A stretch of DNA of 7,622 nt from JBKHDT01 sp049974825 (GTDB lineage: Bacteria > Pseudomonadota > Gammaproteobacteria > Halothiobacillales > Halothiobacillaceae). The notes under the pieces were generated by a model, which had not been told where the DNA came from, searched no databases, and saw nothing but the letters and a program-made list of their open reading frames with translations. The position numbers were made by a program, and so were the translations under genes. The DNA lies in NCBI GenBank assembly GCA_049974825.1, contig JBNGDJ010000109.1:1-7622 (forward strand), read 5' to 3'. Shown one piece after another: positions 6,963 through 7,622 of the stretch (position 1 is the first letter of the stretch; each line of letters opens with the position of its first letter).

Positions 6963-6977
6963 GTGCGCTGCGCGCAC
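6963..6977. repeat. Perfect inverted repeat upstream of ispB
   Basis: GTGCGC (6963-6968) and GCGCAC (6972-6977) are exact reverse complements around TGC. The repeat lies 32-47 bases before the ispB start codon on the minus strand. It could be a leader hairpin or an operator. Next to it is a short direct repeat, ACACCA at 6976-6981 and 6983-6988. I could not identify an ispB promoter with confidence in this 153-base divergent region; the best -10 candidate, TATGGT (complement of 6978-6983), lacks a partner at normal spacing. Confidence 0.4.
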
Positions 6978-7044
6978 ACCATACACCAAAGCCCCCATGG
7001 TGCCGTACAACTTGCCCCCAAATTCGCGGCGAGTTCATCCGGGC

Positions 7045-7073
7045 TTGCGCCCGCGCCGCGGGGACACTAGAAT
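7045..7073 (+). promoter_or_regulatory. Candidate promoter P1 of the tRNA-tuf operon
   Basis: TTGCGC (7045-7050) and TAGAAT (7068-7073, five of six matches to TATAAT) are separated by 17 bases. The next bases, TCGCCCCC, form the GC-rich discriminator seen at stringently controlled stable-RNA promoters, so growth-rate and ppGpp control is likely. The -35 element is weak (TTG only). The expected start is near 7080-7082, leaving only about 2-4 bases before the tRNA. Confidence 0.65.
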
Positions 7074-7083
7074 TCGCCCCCAC

Positions 7084-7159
7084 GCCGGCTTAGCTCAGTT
7101 GGTAGAGCAACCGCCTTGTAAGCGGTAGGTCGTGAGTTCGAGTCCCACAGCCGGCACCA
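7084..7159 (+). tRNA. tRNA-Thr (anticodon TGT)
   Basis: Seventy-six bases fold as a full cloverleaf. The acceptor stem is GCCGGCT/AGCCGGC, and the D-arm has AGCTCAGTTGGTAGAGC. The anticodon stem is ACCGC/GCGGT with loop CTTGTAA and anticodon TGT at 7117-7119. The T-loop is TTCGAGT, the discriminator is A, and CCA is encoded (7157-7159). The T-stem has one A-C mismatch (7135 with 7145). It reads ACA, and by wobble other ACN codons. It is the first gene of a four-tRNA cluster leading into tuf, in the place of thrU in E. coli. Confidence 0.97.
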
Positions 7160-7199
7160 AACGTACTCCCGTCGCCCCTGTGGCTGTGGGCAATGCGTG

Positions 7200-7227
7200 T
7201 TGACATGACGCATCTGGTCATTACAAT
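7200..7227 (+). promoter_or_regulatory. Internal promoter P2 before tRNA-Tyr
   Basis: A perfect -35 TTGACA (7200-7205) and TACAAT (7222-7227, five of six) are separated by 16 bases, followed by a GC-rich GGCGCG discriminator. This is the strongest sigma70-like promoter in the window. It lies in the 79-base gap between tRNA-Thr(TGT) and tRNA-Tyr and would transcribe Tyr-Gly-Thr-tuf independently of the first promoter. The expected start near 7233-7235 leaves about 4-6 bases before the tRNA-Tyr 5' end. Confidence 0.75.
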
Positions 7228-7238
7228 GGCGCGTCTTT

Positions 7239-7323
7239 GGTGGGGTGCCCGAGCGGTCAAAGGGAGCAGACTGTAAATCTGCCGGCACTGCCTTCGAAGG
7301 TTCGAATCCTTCCCCCACCACCA
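7239..7323 (+). tRNA. tRNA-Tyr (anticodon GTA)
   Basis: This is an 85-base class II tRNA with a long variable arm. The acceptor stem is GGTGGGG/CCCCACC. The anticodon stem is GCAGA/TCTGC with loop CTGTAAA and anticodon GTA at 7273-7275. The T-arm is GAAGG/CCTTC with loop TTCGAAT. The discriminator is A and CCA is encoded (7321-7323). It reads UAU and UAC. Its G34 is a target of Tgt and QueA, both encoded in this window. It corresponds to tyrU in the E. coli tufB operon. Confidence 0.97.
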
Positions 7324-7335
7324 GATTCCGGGCGT

Positions 7336-7362
7336 CCGGCACCACCTGCCGGGCATATGCCC
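7336..7362 (+). other. Hairpins in the tRNA-Tyr/tRNA-Gly spacer
   Basis: CCGGCA (7336-7341) pairs with TGCCGG (7347-7352) around a 5-base loop. The partly overlapping GGGCATATGCCC (7351-7362) is a perfect 12-base palindrome able to form an alternative small hairpin. In the 48-base spacer these may guide trimming of the polycistronic tRNA precursor, but no specific processing signal is recognised. Confidence 0.4.
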
Positions 7363-7371
7363 AACCGGTTT

Positions 7372-7445
<74 letters not shown>

Positions 7446-7453
7446 CGTTATAC

Positions 7454-7529
<76 letters not shown>

Positions 7530-7569
7530 TATTTTTTGTCCAGGTGATCCTGTTTTCGGAGGATTGGCA

Positions 7570-7622
7570 ATGTCCAAGGAAAAATTCGAGCGTAGCAAGC
7601 CGCACGTAAACGTGGGCACGAT
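7570..7622 (+). CDS. tuf: Translation elongation factor Tu (5' end only)
   Basis: The frame begins MSKEKFERSKPHVNVGT, the start of bacterial EF-Tu just before the GTP-binding P-loop. EF-Tu delivers aminoacyl-tRNA to the ribosome in a GTP-dependent way. Only 17 complete codons fit before the window ends. A strong GGAGGA (7558-7563) lies six bases before the ATG at 7570. The gene is the distal part of the tRNA-tuf operon, so EF-Tu is made together with tRNAs it carries. By position it is the tufB-type copy; a second copy elsewhere in the genome is likely but cannot be seen. Confidence 0.95.
   Translation, partial: MSKEKFERSKPHVNVGT

Overview
The window is a GC-rich stretch of chromosomal housekeeping DNA from a gammaproteobacterium. 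The evidence is the gene order queA-tgt-yajC-secD-secF, the tRNA order Thr(TGT)-Tyr(GTA)-Gly(TCC)-Thr(GGT) followed directly by tuf (the thrU-tyrU-glyT-thrT-tufB order of Escherichia coli), an IspB-type polyprenyl synthase, and tRNAs that all encode their CCA end. The base composition suggests a free-living lineage such as the Chromatiales/Ectothiorhodospiraceae or Xanthomonadales side of the class, but the sequence alone does not settle the family.

Layout. Positions 34-2191 (+) hold queA and tgt, which overlap by 11 bases; both enzymes serve the queuosine modification of tRNA. Positions 2192-2477 are the longest non-coding gap (286 bases), with a weak hairpin after tgt, a candidate yajC promoter and a perfect 10-bp inverted repeat bracketing that promoter. 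Positions 2478-5773 (+) hold yajC, secD and secF, the accessory complex of the SecYEG translocon. The yajC-secD gap (139 bases) contains a tandem 8-mer and competing hairpins. Positions 5793-5871 hold two hairpins, the second a strong bidirectional terminator shared by the converging secF and ispB/tRNA-Pro units.

On the minus strand, ispB (6930 down to 5962) makes the ubiquinone side-chain precursor and is followed after 6 bases by tRNA-Pro(CGG), apparently on the same transcript. Positions 6931-7083 are a divergent intergenic region serving ispB leftward and the tRNA-tuf operon rightward. From 7084 onward four tRNA genes lead into the first 17 complete codons of tuf (EF-Tu), which runs off the window. 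Two sigma70-like promoters, before tRNA-Thr(TGT) and before tRNA-Tyr, sit so close to the tRNAs that transcription should start only a few bases from the mature 5' ends.

The common theme is translation and protein export: tRNA supply and modification, EF-Tu, and the Sec accessory machinery. I see no mobile element, CRISPR array, defence locus or unfamiliar protein. The points worth a second look are in the non-coding DNA: promoter placement, inverted repeats and RNA hairpins.
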